NCBI GenBank assembly: GCA_007693335.1
Contig: REDU01000145.1
Coordinates: 1-51,020 of the forward strand
Reading direction: 5' to 3'
DNA: 51,020 bases
Origin: Ilumatobacter sp.
GTDB lineage: Bacteria; Actinomycetota; Acidimicrobiia; Acidimicrobiales; Ilumatobacteraceae
Under the pieces are notes generated by a model. It made no database searches, was not told the DNA's origin, and saw only the letters and a list, made by a program, of their open reading frames with translations. Positions within the stretch are counted from its first letter, which is position 1, and the number at the start of each line of letters is the position of its first letter. A program made the translations under genes and the position numbers. Below, one piece after another: positions 8,246 through 17,811 of this stretch.

Positions 8246-9082
8246 ATGGGTATCCGATCACGCCGGCCCACGAGCCCCGGTCGCCGCTTCCAGACGAGCT
8301 CCGACTTCTCCGACGTCACCAAGACCACCCCCGAGAAGACGCTGCTCGCCCCGAAGCCCAAGACCGGTGGTCGCAACAGCTACGGCCGCAAGACGTCACG
8401 TCACCGCGGTGGCGGCCACAAGCAGCAGTACCGCATCGTCGACTTCAAGCGCGTCAAGGACGGCGTTCCCGCCACCGTGGCCGCCATCGAGTACGACCCC
8501 AACCGCACCTGCCGCATCGCGCTGTTGCACTACAACGACGGCCAGAAGGCGTACATCCTCGCCCCCAAGGGTCTGAAGGTGGGCGACAAGGTCTCGAGCG
8601 GTCAGGGCTCCGACATCAAGCCCGGTAACGCCATGGCGTTGCGTTACATCCCCGTCGGCACCATCGTGCACAACGTCGAGCTGCGGCCCGGCCAGGGCGG
8701 CAAGATCGGCCGGTCGGCCGGCATCGCCGTGCAGCTGGTCGCCAAGGACGGCGACTTCGCCACGCTCCGCATGCCCTCCACCGAGATGCGTCGCGTGCAG
8801 ATCGACTGCCGCGCCACCGTCGGCGAGGTCGGCAACAGCGAGCACGAGCTCGTCAAGATCGGCAAGGCCGGCCGCAACCGCTGGAAGGGCAAGAAGCCCC
8901 AGACCCGCGGCGTCGCCATGAACCCCGTCGACCACCCTCTGGGTGGTGGCGAGGGCCGCACGTCGGGTGGCCGTCCGGCCGTGTCGCCGTGGGGCAAGCC
9001 CGAAGGCCGCACACGCGACAAGAACAAGCCGTCGCAGAAGCTCATCGTTCGTCGCCGCCGCTCCGGCAAGGGCCGACGGTAA
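8246..9082 (+). CDS. rplB: 50S ribosomal protein L2 (uL2)
   Basis: The 278-residue protein starts [16 protein letters not shown]. Hallmarks are [13 protein letters not shown] in the N-terminal part and the C-terminal [16 protein letters not shown] segment next to the peptidyl-transferase centre. It is an essential 23S rRNA-binding protein needed for subunit association. It is 7 bp downstream of rplW and 17 bp upstream of rpsS. Confidence 0.97.
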   Translation: MGIRSRRPTSPGRRFQTSSDFSDVTKTTPEKTLLAPKPKTGGRNSYGRKTSRHRGGGHKQQYRIVDFKRVKDGVPATVAAIEYDPNRTCRIALLHYNDGQKAYILAPKGLKVGDKVSSGQGSDIKPGNAMALRYIPVGTIVHNVELRPGQGGKIGRSAGIAVQLVAKDGDFATLRMPSTEMRRVQIDCRATVGEVGNSEHELVKIGKAGRNRWKGKKPQTRGVAMNPVDHPLGGGEGRTSGGRPAVSPWGKPEGRTRDKNKPSQKLIVRRRRSGKGRR

Positions 9083-9099
9083 GGGATCAGGAGAAACAG

Positions 9100-9384
9100 A
9101 TGTCCCGCAGTCTCAAGAAGGGCCCCTTCGTCGACGAGCACTTGCTCGCGAAGGTCGACGCCCAGAACGCCGCCGGCGAGCGCAAGGTCATCAAGACCTG
9201 GTCGCGTCGGTCCACGGTCATCCCCGACATGGTCGGCCACACGATCGCCGTGCACGATGGACGCAAGCACGTCCCGGTGTACGTCACCGAGTCGATGGTC
9301 GGCCACAAGCTCGGTGAGTTCAGCCCCACCCGCACGTTCAAGTTCCATGCCGGACAAGAGCGCGGAGCGAAGGGTCGCCGCTGA
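9100..9384 (+). CDS. rpsS: 30S ribosomal protein S19 (uS19)
   Basis: The 94-residue protein [19 protein letters not shown] shows the canonical uS19 start and the central [19 protein letters not shown] motif. It lies in the head of the 30S subunit with uS13. A strong AGGAG precedes ATG 9100. The stop overlaps the rplV start by one base (TGATG). Confidence 0.97.
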   Translation: MSRSLKKGPFVDEHLLAKVDAQNAAGERKVIKTWSRRSTVIPDMVGHTIAVHDGRKHVPVYVTESMVGHKLGEFSPTRTFKFHAGQERGAKGRR

Positions 9385-10310
9385 TGACCGGACCGAAGCT
9401 CAACGAGGGCGCCACCATCGTCGGTGAGCGCTCCGGCACCAAGGCCACCGCCAAGTACGTGCGCTCGTCGGCCCGAAAGGCCCGCGTGGTGCTCGACCTG
9501 ATCCGCGGTCTCGACGTGCGTCGTGCCGACGAGGTGCTCCAGTTCACCGACCGTGGCATCGCCCGTGACATCCGCAAGGTGCTCGCCAGCGCCGTCGCCA
9601 ACGCCGCCAACAACGACGGCCAGGACCCCGACGAGCTGTACGTGATCGCCTGTTTCGCCGACGAGGGCCCCACGCTGAAGCGGTTCCGCCCCCGTGCTCG
9701 TGGCCGCGCCAGCCGCATCCGCAAGCGCACCTGCCACATCACCGTGATCGTCGCCCGCATGAGCGACGAGCGCCTCGCCGTCGTGCAGGCCCGCCAGGCC
9801 GGCGGCGCCGCCGGTCGACCGAGTTCGTCGGCCGCCAGCCGCCAGGCCCGGGTCGAGCGCAGCCGCCAGCGGGCGCAGGCCGCCAAGGAGGGCGTCGACG
9901 CGATCGAGGCCGACGAGACGGTGCAGGACGCCGATGATCTCGCCGCCGAGGCCGACGCCACGGCCGAGGTCGACGAGGCCGTCGAGACCGATGAGGCCGC
10001 CGACACCGATGTCGAGGCTGAGACGGCCGAGGTCGGTGACGACACGGCTGGCGACGCTCCGTATCCCGGATCGGCGCTGCCGCAGGCCGACGGTTCGGCA
10101 CCCGAGGGTTTCACCATCAAGGGCAACGCCGACTCGATGCTGTACCACGAGCCCGGCAGCCGTTACTACGACATCACCCAGGCCGAGGTCTACTTCGACT
10201 CGGCCGACTCCGCCGAGGCCGCCGGCTTCGGCAAGCCGGGCGGATCCACCGCCGCTTCGAGTGAGACGAGCGACGACGCCGCTGCCGGCGACGATGAGGA
10301 GACCAAGTAA
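9384..10310 (+). CDS. rplV: 50S ribosomal protein L22 (uL22) with long C-terminal extension and sunset-like domain
   Basis: Residues 15-128 are a standard uL22 core ([39 protein letters not shown]). Normal uL22 is about 110-130 residues; this one has 308. A basic Arg/Gln helix (130-170) is followed by a highly acidic Asp/Glu/Ala/Thr stretch (174-225). A compact module follows (about 226-286) with [46 protein letters not shown], then another acidic tail. The module resembles what is called the sunset domain, which I recall on several actinobacterial proteins including r-proteins; its function is unknown to me. The frame is uninterrupted and ends one base into rpsC (TAATG), so the extension is genuine coding sequence. 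Confidence 0.93.
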   Translation: MTGPKLNEGATIVGERSGTKATAKYVRSSARKARVVLDLIRGLDVRRADEVLQFTDRGIARDIRKVLASAVANAANNDGQDPDELYVIACFADEGPTLKRFRPRARGRASRIRKRTCHITVIVARMSDERLAVVQARQAGGAAGRPSSSAASRQARVERSRQRAQAAKEGVDAIEADETVQDADDLAAEADATAEVDEAVETDEAADTDVEAETAEVGDDTAGDAPYPGSALPQADGSAPEGFTIKGNADSMLYHEPGSRYYDITQAEVYFDSADSAEAAGFGKPGGSTAASSETSDDAAAGDDEETK

Positions 10311-11194
10311 TGGGTCAGAAGATCAACCCCTACGGCTTCCGCCTCGGGATCACCACCGACTGGAAGAGCCGCTGGTTCTCCGAGCGCGAGTACAAGCAGT
10401 ACCTCACCGAGGACTGGAAGATCCGCGAGGCCATCATGACGCGGCTCGAGTCGGCCGCGATCAGCCGAATCGAGATCGAGCGCACCCGTGACAAGGTCCG
10501 CGTCGACGTGCACACGGCCCGTCCGGGCATCGTGATCGGTCGCCGTGGCGCCCAGGCCGACGAGCTCCGCACCCTCATCACCGGCATCACCGGCAACCCG
10601 AAGGTGCAGCTGAACATCGTCGAGATCAAGGCACCCGAGCTCGACGCCGCGCTCATCGCCCAGGGTGTGGCCGATCAGCTCGCCAACCGCATCGCCTTCC
10701 GCCGGGCGATGAAGCGCGCCGTGCAGAACGCCCAGCGTGCCGGTGCCCTCGGTATCCGGGTCCAGTGTGGTGGTCGTCTCGGTGGTGCCGAGATGAGCCG
10801 CACCGAGTGGTACCGCGAAGGCCGGGTGCCGCTGCACACGCTGCGCGCCGACATCGATTACGGCTTCCGCGAGGCCAAGACCACCAGCGGCCGCGTCGGG
10901 GTGAAGGTGTGGCTCTACAAGGGCGACATCCTCCCCTACAAGTCCCAGACCGACGACAAGATCGCCCGTGAGGCCGCCATGGCCGTGGGTGAGACGTCGG
11001 GTCAGGGTGGCGCCGAGCCGAAGAAGGTCGTGTCGTCGGCGGCTCGCCGCAAGGACGTCTCACCCGAGCCCGAGACCCAGCCGCTGATCAAAGAAGCCGA
11101 TCCCGAGCTCGAGAAGTTGCTCGACGAGGAAGAGGACATCGCCCGCCGGACCCACGAGGGCCACGAGACACCGCACTTCCGTGCGGACGACTGA
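10310..11194 (+). CDS. rpsC: 30S ribosomal protein S3 (uS3)
   Basis: The 294-residue protein begins [20 protein letters not shown]. The KH RNA-binding domain has the GxxG loop IGRRG at 76-80, and the C-terminal uS3 domain ends near [12 protein letters not shown]. About 75 further residues form a charged tail ([12 protein letters not shown], then E/D-rich), longer than the 205-230 residues of most bacteria. It is part of the mRNA-entry helicase of the 30S subunit. The start overlaps the rplV stop (TAATG). Confidence 0.97.
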   Translation: MGQKINPYGFRLGITTDWKSRWFSEREYKQYLTEDWKIREAIMTRLESAAISRIEIERTRDKVRVDVHTARPGIVIGRRGAQADELRTLITGITGNPKVQLNIVEIKAPELDAALIAQGVADQLANRIAFRRAMKRAVQNAQRAGALGIRVQCGGRLGGAEMSRTEWYREGRVPLHTLRADIDYGFREAKTTSGRVGVKVWLYKGDILPYKSQTDDKIAREAAMAVGETSGQGGAEPKKVVSSAARRKDVSPEPETQPLIKEADPELEKLLDEEEDIARRTHEGHETPHFRADD

Positions 11195-11212
11195 GCGGAA
11201 GGACCAGACGCC

Positions 11213-11629
11213 ATGTTGATGCCACGCAAGGTCGCACATCGCAAACACCACCGGGGCCGCACACGCGGTCTCACCAAGGGTGGTTCCGAGCTCGCCTTCG
11301 GCGAGTACGGGATCCAGGCACTCGAGCCCGGTTGGCTCACCGCCCGCCAGATCGAGGCCGCACGTATCGCCATGACCCGCGCCATCAAGCGTGGCGGCAA
11401 GGTCTGGATCAACGTGTTCCCCGACAAGCCCGTCACCAAGAAGCCCGCCGAGACCCGCATGGGTTCGGGTAAGGGCAACCCCGAGTTCTGGGTTGCCGTC
11501 GTGCGTCCGGGCCGGGTGCTGTTCGAGCTGTCGTTCCCGAACGAGGAGCAGGCTCGCATCGCCATGAACAAGGCGATCCAGAAGCTCCCGATCAAGGCCC
11601 GGATCATCACCCGTGAGGAGACGATCTGA
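11213..11629 (+). CDS. rplP: 50S ribosomal protein L16 (uL16)
   Basis: A 138-residue protein, [16 protein letters not shown], the canonical uL16 start. [33 protein letters not shown] follows, as does the [17 protein letters not shown] loop near the A-site tRNA elbow. Preceded by GGAAGGA. Normal length; 18 bp after rpsC. Confidence 0.97.
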   Translation: MLMPRKVAHRKHHRGRTRGLTKGGSELAFGEYGIQALEPGWLTARQIEAARIAMTRAIKRGGKVWINVFPDKPVTKKPAETRMGSGKGNPEFWVAVVRPGRVLFELSFPNEEQARIAMNKAIQKLPIKARIITREETI

Positions 11630-11630
11630 C

Positions 11631-11855
11631 ATGGCCCGCAAGAAGGACCGCAACGACAAGCTGGCCGACCTCGATCTCGCCGAACTGCTCGACGAGCTCC
11701 GGGCCACCAAGCAGGAAGCGCTGAACCTCCGGTTCCGCAACGCCACCGGCCAGCTCGAGAACACCGCTGAGATCAGCCGGGTCCGGCGTCACGTCGCCCG
11801 GATCAACACCTACATCCGTCAGCGGGAGATCGCTGCCGCCGAGAACGCCCAGTGA
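11631..11855 (+). CDS. rpmC: 50S ribosomal protein L29 (uL29)
   Basis: A 74-residue helical hairpin protein. The conserved core is L-D-E-L-R-A-T-K-Q-E-A-L-N-L-R-F-R-N-A-T-G-Q-L-E-N, then I-S-R-V-R-R-H-V-A-R-I-N-T. ATG 11631 starts one base after the rplP stop; upstream in-frame codons overlap rplP and are not part of the family. It binds domain I of 23S rRNA beside the tunnel exit. Confidence 0.95.
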   Translation: MARKKDRNDKLADLDLAELLDELRATKQEALNLRFRNATGQLENTAEISRVRRHVARINTYIRQREIAAAENAQ

Positions 11856-11869
11856 GACGGTGACCCATC

Positions 11870-12232
11870 ATGAGTGACAGCAACATCGAGACCGCCGACG
11901 ACACCACGGCCCACACCACTGCCGACATCGCTGCCGACACCACTACCGACACCACCACCGACGCCACGGCCGACACCGGCGAGCGTTCGGCACGCAAGGT
12001 TCGTGACGGCGTGGTCGTGTCGGATGCGATGGACAAGACCGCCGTGGTGGCCGTGGTCGACCGGGTCCGCCACCCCCGCTACAACAAGTTCGTGCAGCGC
12101 AGCAAGAAGCTGTACTGCCACGACGAGGCCAACGACGCCAACGTGGGCGACCGCGTCCGCGTCATGGAGACCCGCCCGCTCAGCAAGAACAAGCGCTGGC
12201 GGATCGTGGAAGTCCTGGAGCGTGCCAAATGA
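11870..12232 (+). CDS. rpsQ: 30S ribosomal protein S17 (uS17) with Thr/Asp-rich N-terminal extension
   Basis: A normal uS17 OB-fold occupies residues about 40-120 ([51 protein letters not shown]). It is preceded by about 37 residues of Thr, Asp and Ala with repeated T-A-D / T-T-D units ([16 protein letters not shown]). The DNA there is a run of ACC/GAC-type triplets, suggesting expansion by slippage. uS17 is a primary 16S rRNA binder. The only plausible start is ATG 11870; the stop overlaps rplN by ATGA. Confidence 0.94.
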   Translation: MSDSNIETADDTTAHTTADIAADTTTDTTTDATADTGERSARKVRDGVVVSDAMDKTAVVAVVDRVRHPRYNKFVQRSKKLYCHDEANDANVGDRVRVMETRPLSKNKRWRIVEVLERAK

Positions 12233-12597
12233 TCCAGCAGGAGTCACGGCTCCGCGTGGCCGACAACTCGGGCGCCAAAGAGGTGCTCGTCATCAAGGTC
12301 CTCGGTGGCACACGCCGCCGGTACGCCTCGATCGGCGACATCTTCGTCGCCACCGTGAAAGACGCCATTCCCGGCGCCCAGGTCAAGAAGGGCGATGTGG
12401 TCAAGTGCGTGGTCGTGCGGACGAAGAAGGAGAAGCGTCGTCCCGACGGCAGCTACATCCGCTTCGACGAGAACGCGGCCGTCCTCATCAAAGACGATCT
12501 CACACCTCGCGGCACCCGCATCTTCGGTCCGGTGGGCCGTGAGTTGCGCGACCGCAAGTTCATGCGCATCGTCTCGCTCGCCCCGGAGGTGATCTGA
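12229..12597 (+). CDS. rplN: 50S ribosomal protein L14 (uL14)
   Basis: A 122-residue protein, [20 protein letters not shown], matching the uL14 consensus start and the family's exact usual length. The C-terminus [24 protein letters not shown] is typical. It lies at the subunit interface and binds the silencing factor RsfS in other bacteria. ATGA overlap with rpsQ upstream; one base separates it from rplX. Confidence 0.97.
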   Translation: MIQQESRLRVADNSGAKEVLVIKVLGGTRRRYASIGDIFVATVKDAIPGAQVKKGDVVKCVVVRTKKEKRRPDGSYIRFDENAAVLIKDDLTPRGTRIFGPVGRELRDRKFMRIVSLAPEVI

Positions 12598-12598
12598 C

Positions 12599-12904
12599 AT
12601 GAAGCTCCGCAAAGGTGACACCGTGCGGGTGATGACCGGCAAGGACAAGGGGAAAGAGGGCGTGATCGATCGCGTCTTCCCCACCGAGAACAAGGTGATC
12701 GTGACCGGTGTGAACACTGCCGCCCGACACCAGAAGGCCCGTCGTGCCAACGAGCAGGGCGGCATCATCGACCGCGACATGCCCATCCACGCCAGCAACG
12801 TGATGCTGGTGCACAAGGGCACGCCGGTCCGCGTCGGGTACCAGATCGGTGCCGACGGCAAGAAGGTCCGCATCGCGCGGCCGAGTGGTGAGGTGATCTC
12901 ATGA
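12599..12904 (+). CDS. rplX: 50S ribosomal protein L24 (uL24)
   Basis: A 101-residue protein, [21 protein letters not shown], the KOW motif of uL24 ([18 protein letters not shown]), an early assembly protein that nucleates 50S folding. [20 protein letters not shown] follows as expected. It overlaps rplE by ATGA. Confidence 0.97.
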   Translation: MKLRKGDTVRVMTGKDKGKEGVIDRVFPTENKVIVTGVNTAARHQKARRANEQGGIIDRDMPIHASNVMLVHKGTPVRVGYQIGADGKKVRIARPSGEVIS

Positions 12905-13557
12905 GTGACACCGCGACCCCGCCGGCCCCCGCCGAGCGGCCGGTGCCCCGGCTCAAGACCAAGTACAACGACCAGATCAAAGGTGAGCTCAAGAGTTCGC
13001 TCGACATCTCCAACGTGATGCAGGTGCCCACGGTCTCCAAGATCGTGATCAACATGGGCGTCGGCCGTGCCACCCAGCAGCCGTCCCTGCTCGAGTCGGC
13101 CGTGGCCGACCTGCAGCTGATCGCTGGCCAGAAGCCGATCGTGACGCTCGCCAAGAACTCGATCGCCGGCTTCAAGCTGCGCGAGGGACAGGCCATCGGC
13201 ACCAAGGTCACCCTGCGGGGCGACCGCATGTGGGAGTTCCTCGACCGGCTGATCGCCGTGGCGATCCCCCGGATCCGCGACTTCCGCGGCCTGCCGGCCC
13301 ACTCGTGGGACGGTCGGGGCAACTACACCTTCGGCCTCAAGGAACAGACCGTGTTCCCCGAGATCGACTACGACAAGGTCGACGTGCCGCGCGGGATGGA
13401 CATCACCATCGTCACCACCGCCGACACCGACGCCGCCGGCAAGGCCCTGCTCGATGCGTTCGGCTTCCCCTTCAAGAAGGGTGAGGACGCAGAGAACGAG
13501 CCTCGCAAGAAGCGCAACAAGCGCGGTTCACACCGCGGTCCCGGCAAGAAGAAGTGA
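12901..13557 (+). CDS. rplE: 50S ribosomal protein L5 (uL5)
   Basis: A 218-residue protein. The core (residues about 20-195) contains [15 protein letters not shown], the A-G-Q-K-P-I-V-T motif and [15 protein letters not shown]. It binds 5S rRNA and contacts P-site tRNA. It exceeds the common 180-190 residues through a short N-terminal Ala/Pro leader and a strongly basic C-terminal tail ending [11 protein letters not shown]. Preceded by the ATGA overlap. Confidence 0.96.
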   Translation: MSDTATPPAPAERPVPRLKTKYNDQIKGELKSSLDISNVMQVPTVSKIVINMGVGRATQQPSLLESAVADLQLIAGQKPIVTLAKNSIAGFKLREGQAIGTKVTLRGDRMWEFLDRLIAVAIPRIRDFRGLPAHSWDGRGNYTFGLKEQTVFPEIDYDKVDVPRGMDITIVTTADTDAAGKALLDAFGFPFKKGEDAENEPRKKRNKRGSHRGPGKKK

Positions 13558-13574
13558 TCGAGTAGGCGACTGAG

Positions 13575-13760
13575 ATGGCCAAGAAAGCACTGATCAACAA
13601 GGCGGCTGCGAAGCCCAAGTACAAGGTCCGGGCCTATACGCGCTGCCGCCGCTGCGGCCGCGCCCGCTCGGTGTACCGCAAGTTCGGACTCTGCCGAGTG
13701 TGCCTGCGAGAGCTCGCCCACGCCGGCGAGATCCCCGGTCTGACGAAGTCGAGCTGGTGA
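13575..13760 (+). CDS. rpsN: 30S ribosomal protein S14, zinc-binding type Z (uS14)
   Basis: The 61-residue protein carries two CxxC pairs, C-R-R-C-G-R and L-C-R-V-C-L-R-E-L, forming the zinc knuckle of the short C+ form of uS14. In actinobacteria a zinc-independent paralogue often exists elsewhere under Zur control; this is the operon copy. Located between rplE and rpsH as in all spc operons. Confidence 0.97.
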   Translation: MAKKALINKAAAKPKYKVRAYTRCRRCGRARSVYRKFGLCRVCLRELAHAGEIPGLTKSSW

Positions 13761-13770
13761 GGAGGACCAC

Positions 13771-14172
13771 ATGCTGACCGATCCCATCGCCGACATGCTC
13801 ACCCGTGTCCGCAACGCGAACACGGCGATGCACGACGAGGTGCGTATGCCCTCGTCCAAGCAGAAGGTGGCGCTCGCCAAGATCCTCGAGCAGGAGGGCT
13901 ACATCGACGGTTTCGACGTGGCACCTGCTTCCAAGGGCCCTGGCGACACCCTCACCATCAAGATGAAGTACTCGGCCGACCGGGCCCGAACGATCTCCGG
14001 TCTCCGCCGCATCTCCACGCCGGGCCTGCGGGTCTACCGCAACGCCACCACCATCCCCCGGGTGCTCGGTGGCCTCGGTGTGGCCGTTCTGTCCACGAGC
14101 CACGGGCTCATGACCGACCGAGAGGCTCGTCGCCGCAAGGTCGGCGGCGAGATCCTCTGTTACGTGTGGTGA
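13771..14172 (+). CDS. rpsH: 30S ribosomal protein S8 (uS8)
   Basis: A 133-residue protein, [22 protein letters not shown], with the expected start and the C-terminal [21 protein letters not shown] motif. It is a primary 16S binder and the translational repressor of the spc operon in E. coli. GGAGG precedes the start. Normal length. Confidence 0.97.
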   Translation: MLTDPIADMLTRVRNANTAMHDEVRMPSSKQKVALAKILEQEGYIDGFDVAPASKGPGDTLTIKMKYSADRARTISGLRRISTPGLRVYRNATTIPRVLGGLGVAVLSTSHGLMTDREARRRKVGGEILCYVW

Positions 14173-14178
14173 CCCATC

Positions 14179-14721
14179 ATGTCCCGTATCGGTAAATCCC
14201 CCATCCCCGTCCCGGCCGGCGTGACCGTCAGCCTCGACGGCCGCGCCGTCAGCGTGACCGGCCCGAAGGGCACCCTGAGCCGCCCGATCCCGGGCGAGAT
14301 CACGGTGCGCGACGACGACGGCACGCTCGTGGTCGAGCGGCCCGACGACACCCGCGAGAACCGTTCGCTGCACGGCCTCACCCGGACGCTCATCGCCAAC
14401 ATGATCATCGGCGTGACCGATGGGTTCCGCAAGGAACTCGAGATCGTGGGCGTCGGCTACCGCGCCGAGACCCAGGGCCCGAACGGCATCAAGCTGGCCC
14501 TCGGTTTCAGTCACCCCGTCAACGTGACGGCTCCCGAGGGCATCAACTTCGAGGTTCCCACCGCCACCCAGGTGATCGTCTCGGGCATCGACAAAGAAGT
14601 GGTCGGCCAGGTGGCCGCCAACATCCGCAGCATCCGCAAGCCCGAGCCCTACAAGGGCAAGGGCGTCCGGTATGCCGGCGAGCGCGTCCTGCGCAAGGCC
14701 GGCAAGGCCGGCAAGAAGTGA
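14179..14721 (+). CDS. rplF: 50S ribosomal protein L6 (uL6)
   Basis: A 180-residue protein, [20 protein letters not shown]. The two-domain uL6 signature is clear: [10 protein letters not shown] in the first domain, and [21 protein letters not shown] near the end. It lies at the base of the L7/L12 stalk near the sarcin-ricin loop. Six bases after rpsH. Confidence 0.97.
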   Translation: MSRIGKSPIPVPAGVTVSLDGRAVSVTGPKGTLSRPIPGEITVRDDDGTLVVERPDDTRENRSLHGLTRTLIANMIIGVTDGFRKELEIVGVGYRAETQGPNGIKLALGFSHPVNVTAPEGINFEVPTATQVIVSGIDKEVVGQVAANIRSIRKPEPYKGKGVRYAGERVLRKAGKAGKK

Positions 14722-14747
14722 GCCCGGAAGAGTGAGCTGGAATCCTC

Positions 14748-15116
14748 ATGAGTGACATCGCCAAGTACCGCCACGAGGGACGCCTCCGTCGTCACCGTCG
14801 CGTCCGCAAGAAGATCCACGGCACCGCCGAGCGGCCGCGCCTCGCGGTGCATCGCTCGAACAAGCACCTCAGCGTGCAGGTGATCGACGACGACGCCGGC
14901 GTCACGCTGGCCGCTGCCGCCACCACCGAGGCCGATCTCCGCGCCGCCGGCACCGGCGGCTCGGTCGATGCGGCCACCCGGGTCGGTACCCTGATCGCCG
15001 AGCGGGCCACGGCCGCCGGCATCACCAAGGTCGTGTTCGATCGTGGCGGGTTCGCCTATCACGGTCGTGTGGCCGCCGTGGCCACCGCCGCCCGCGAAGC
15101 AGGTTTGGAGTTCTGA
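14748..15116 (+). CDS. rplR: 50S ribosomal protein L18 (uL18)
   Basis: A 122-residue protein. [26 protein letters not shown] and the C-terminal [14 protein letters not shown] motif identify the 5S rRNA-binding uL18. The stop overlaps the rpsE start by one base (TGATG). Confidence 0.97.
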   Translation: MSDIAKYRHEGRLRRHRRVRKKIHGTAERPRLAVHRSNKHLSVQVIDDDAGVTLAAAATTEADLRAAGTGGSVDAATRVGTLIAERATAAGITKVVFDRGGFAYHGRVAAVATAAREAGLEF

Positions 15117-15730
15117 TGGCCTACGGTCCCGACAACAGGAACAGCCCCAGCGGCGCCGACGAAGGTGGCCTGCGCGAGTCGCGGGTCATCACGATCAACC
15201 GCGTCGCCAAGGTGGTCAAGGGCGGTCGTCGCTTCTCGTTCACCGCGCTCGTGGTGGTCGGCGACGGCAACGGCCGCGTCGGTCTCGGCTACGGCAAGGC
15301 CAAAGAGGTGCCCCTCGCGATCCAGAAGGGCACCGAGGAGGCCAAGCGCAACCTCTTCGAGGTGGCCCTGGCCGGCAGCACGATCACCCACCCGGTGATC
15401 GGTGAGACCGGCGGCGGCCGCGTCCTCATGAAGCCCGCCGCGCCCGGTACCGGCGTGATCGCCGGCGGTGCCGCCCGCATCATCCTGGAGGAGGCCGGCG
15501 TTCACGACATCTTGTGCAAGTCGCTCGGCTCCGCCAACCACATCAACGTGGCCCGCGCCACGATCCACGGTCTGAAGTCGCTGCAACGCCCCGACGAGGT
15601 CGCCAAGCGTCGTGGCATCCCCGCCGAGTCGTTCGTGCCCAAGGGCATGCTGGCGGCGTACGAAGAGCGTCAGCGTCAGATGGCCGCCGGCCACACGCCG
15701 GAGCCCACCGCCCACGGAGGAACGCGATGA
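15116..15730 (+). CDS. rpsE: 30S ribosomal protein S5 (uS5)
   Basis: A 204-residue protein. The RNA-binding uS5 domain reads [19 protein letters not shown] and [11 protein letters not shown], with the C-terminal fold at G-I-I-A-G-G-A-like [20 protein letters not shown]. It contributes to mRNA helicase activity and decoding fidelity. About 30 N-terminal residues rich in Gly, Asp and Ser precede the domain. ATGA overlap with rpmD. Confidence 0.97.
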   Translation: MAYGPDNRNSPSGADEGGLRESRVITINRVAKVVKGGRRFSFTALVVVGDGNGRVGLGYGKAKEVPLAIQKGTEEAKRNLFEVALAGSTITHPVIGETGGGRVLMKPAAPGTGVIAGGAARIILEEAGVHDILCKSLGSANHINVARATIHGLKSLQRPDEVAKRRGIPAESFVPKGMLAAYEERQRQMAAGHTPEPTAHGGTR

Positions 15731-15942
15731 GCGAACAGCAGCTCACCCTCACCCAGGTGAAGTCGGGCATCGGCGCCAAGCCGAAGACCCGCGGCACCCT
15801 GCGTGCCCTCGGTCTCGGCCGCATCGGCAAGACCAACACCCTTCCCGATCGCCCCGAGATCCGCGGCATGATCGCCCGGGTCCCGCACCTGATCACCGTC
15901 ACCGAGTCCCCCGACACGTCGACCGACAAGGTTGGTTCCTGA
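15727..15942 (+). CDS. rpmD: 50S ribosomal protein L30 (uL30)
   Basis: A 71-residue protein, [20 protein letters not shown]. The uL30 core is [25 protein letters not shown], then [10 protein letters not shown] and [14 protein letters not shown] 15727 overlaps the rpsE stop. A short tail ([13 protein letters not shown]) extends it slightly beyond the usual 58-62 residues. Confidence 0.95.
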   Translation: MSEQQLTLTQVKSGIGAKPKTRGTLRALGLGRIGKTNTLPDRPEIRGMIARVPHLITVTESPDTSTDKVGS

Positions 15943-15943
15943 C

Positions 15944-16453
15944 ATGCGCGTCCACGATCTCCACCCGGCCCCCGGCTCCACCAAGAGCCGGAAGCGGGTC
16001 GCCCGTGGCACCGCCGGCAAGGGCGGCAAGACCGCGGGTCGCGGCACCAAGGGACAGCGCGCCCGCAACAAGGTGCGTCGCGGCTTCGAGGGTGGCCAGA
16101 TGCCACTCAAGCAGCGCGTCCCGAAGCTCAAGGGATTCAACAACCCGTTCCGCGTCGAGTACCAGGCGATCAACCTCGACGCGCTGGCTGCACTCGCTGA
16201 CGCCGGCGAGACCACCATCACCCCCGAGGTGCTGATCTCCAAGGGTCTGCTCCGCAAGGGCGACTTCGTGAAGGTGCTCGCTCGTGGCGAGCTCACCACG
16301 GCTGTCGAGGTGCACGCACACGGCGCGTCCAAGGCCGCCGGTGACGCCATCACCGCCGCTGGTGGCACCCTGACACTCATCGAGCTACCGTTCCGTGCCG
16401 AGGGTCGCGCCGGTCGTCCGGCCGTGCAGGGCAACCAGTTCGCCAACCGCTGA
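15944..16453 (+). CDS. rplO: 50S ribosomal protein L15 (uL15)
   Basis: The 169-residue protein starts MRVHDLHPAPGSTKSRKRV at ATG 15944, one base after rpmD. The Gly-rich N-terminal extension (G-T-A-G-K-G-G-K-T-A-G-R-G-T-K-G-Q) threads into the 50S core. G-G-Q-M-P-L-K-Q-R-V-P-K-L-K-G-F follows and V-E-V-H-A-H-G-A-S-K-A-A is the C-terminal fold. A late assembly protein. It precedes secY as in other spc operons. Confidence 0.96.
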   Translation: MRVHDLHPAPGSTKSRKRVARGTAGKGGKTAGRGTKGQRARNKVRRGFEGGQMPLKQRVPKLKGFNNPFRVEYQAINLDALAALADAGETTITPEVLISKGLLRKGDFVKVLARGELTTAVEVHAHGASKAAGDAITAAGGTLTLIELPFRAEGRAGRPAVQGNQFANR

Positions 16454-16483
16454 TCCCCATACCGGACTTCTGAGGCCCATCAC

Positions 16484-17800
16484 GTGATCGCAAACCTGAA
16501 GAACGTCTTCAAGGTCGCCGACCTCCGCAACAAGCTGCTGTTCACGTTCGGGATCATCCTGATCTACCGGGTGGGTGCCGCCATCCGGGTGCCGGGTGTG
16601 GACCCGCTCGCGATCGACCAGCTGCGGATCGGCGCCCAGGACGGTGCTCTCGGGCTCTTCAACCTGTTCTCCGGCGGGGCCTTCGAGAGCTTCTCGATCT
16701 TCGCGCTCGGCATCATGCCGTACATCACCGCCAGCATCATCATGCAGGTGCTCGGCGTGGTGATCCCCAAGCTCGAGGAGCTCCAGCAGCAAGGTGCCGT
16801 CGGGCAGCGCAAGATCACCCAGTACACGCGCTACGTCACGATCGGCCTCGCCACGCTGCAGGCCACGGTGCTCGTGTTCCTCTTCGGTACCGGCGGTGGC
16901 GGCGCGTTCTTCTCCGCGGTGCAGGCCCCCACCGTGCCGCTGCTGCCCGACGGCATCTGGCCGCGCGGCTACCTGATCATCCCCACCCTCGTGGCCGGCA
17001 CGGCCGTGCTGATGTGGATGGGTGAGCTGATCTCCCAGCGCGGTATCGGCAACGGTATGTCGATGATCATCTTCGCCTCCGTCGTGGCCAGCCTGCCCGG
17101 TGGCTTCTACTCGATCCTCGAGCTGAACAAGGAGTTCTGGTTCGTCACCATGGTGATCGTGACACTCGGCATCATCGTGGCCGTCGTGTTCGTCGAACTC
17201 GGCCAACGACGGATACCGGTGCAGTTCGCGAAACGTGTGGTGGGTCGCCGGATGATGGGCGGCCAGAACACCTACATCCCGCTCAAGGTGAACCAGTCGG
17301 GCATCATCCCGATCATCTTCGCCTCGTCGATCCTGCTGCTGCCCGCCATCCTGGCCAGCTTCCTCGGCTCGAGCGAGGGCTGGCGTGGCTCGGTCGTGCG
17401 CTTCGTCGACCAGTACATCCTCAACAGCCAGAACGCCGTCTACGTGACCCTGTTCGCCCTGTTGATCGTCGCCTTCGCCTACTTCTACAACTCGATCGCG
17501 TTCGACCCGATCCGTCAGGCCGACCAGATCCGCCGCCAGGGCGGATTCATCCCGGGTGTGCGGCCGGGCCCGCAGACCGAGCGGTACCTCGCCAAGGCCG
17601 TGAACCGCATCACGTTGCCCGGCGCGGTGTTCATCGCGCTCATCGCGATCACGCCCTACATCATCTTGTGGGCGGCCGACGTGAGCACGTTCGCGTTCGC
17701 CGGGACCAGCGTGCTGATCTCGGTGGGCGTCTCACTCGAACTGATGCGTCAGATCGACAGCCAGTTGATGCTGCGCAACTACGAAGGCTTCCTCAAGTAG
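16484..17800 (+). CDS. secY: Protein translocase subunit SecY
   Basis: A 438-residue polytopic membrane protein with about ten transmembrane helices, forming the SecYEG channel. Signatures are F-T-F-G-I-I-L-I-Y-R-V-G-A, the plug and TM2 region S-I-F-A-L-G-I-M-P-Y-I-T-A-S-I-I, and V-G-R-R-M-M-G-G-Q-N-T-Y-I-P-L-K-V-N-Q-S-G. The cytosolic loop G-G-F-I-P-G-V-R-P-G is also present. Start is GTG 16484 (IANLKNVFKVADLRNK). Length is normal. adk follows 11 bp downstream. Confidence 0.97.
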   Translation: MIANLKNVFKVADLRNKLLFTFGIILIYRVGAAIRVPGVDPLAIDQLRIGAQDGALGLFNLFSGGAFESFSIFALGIMPYITASIIMQVLGVVIPKLEELQQQGAVGQRKITQYTRYVTIGLATLQATVLVFLFGTGGGGAFFSAVQAPTVPLLPDGIWPRGYLIIPTLVAGTAVLMWMGELISQRGIGNGMSMIIFASVVASLPGGFYSILELNKEFWFVTMVIVTLGIIVAVVFVELGQRRIPVQFAKRVVGRRMMGGQNTYIPLKVNQSGIIPIIFASSILLLPAILASFLGSSEGWRGSVVRFVDQYILNSQNAVYVTLFALLIVAFAYFYNSIAFDPIRQADQIRRQGGFIPGVRPGPQTERYLAKAVNRITLPGAVFIALIAITPYIILWAADVSTFAFAGTSVLISVGVSLELMRQIDSQLMLRNYEGFLK

Positions 17801-17811
17801 GAGCCTGATCG

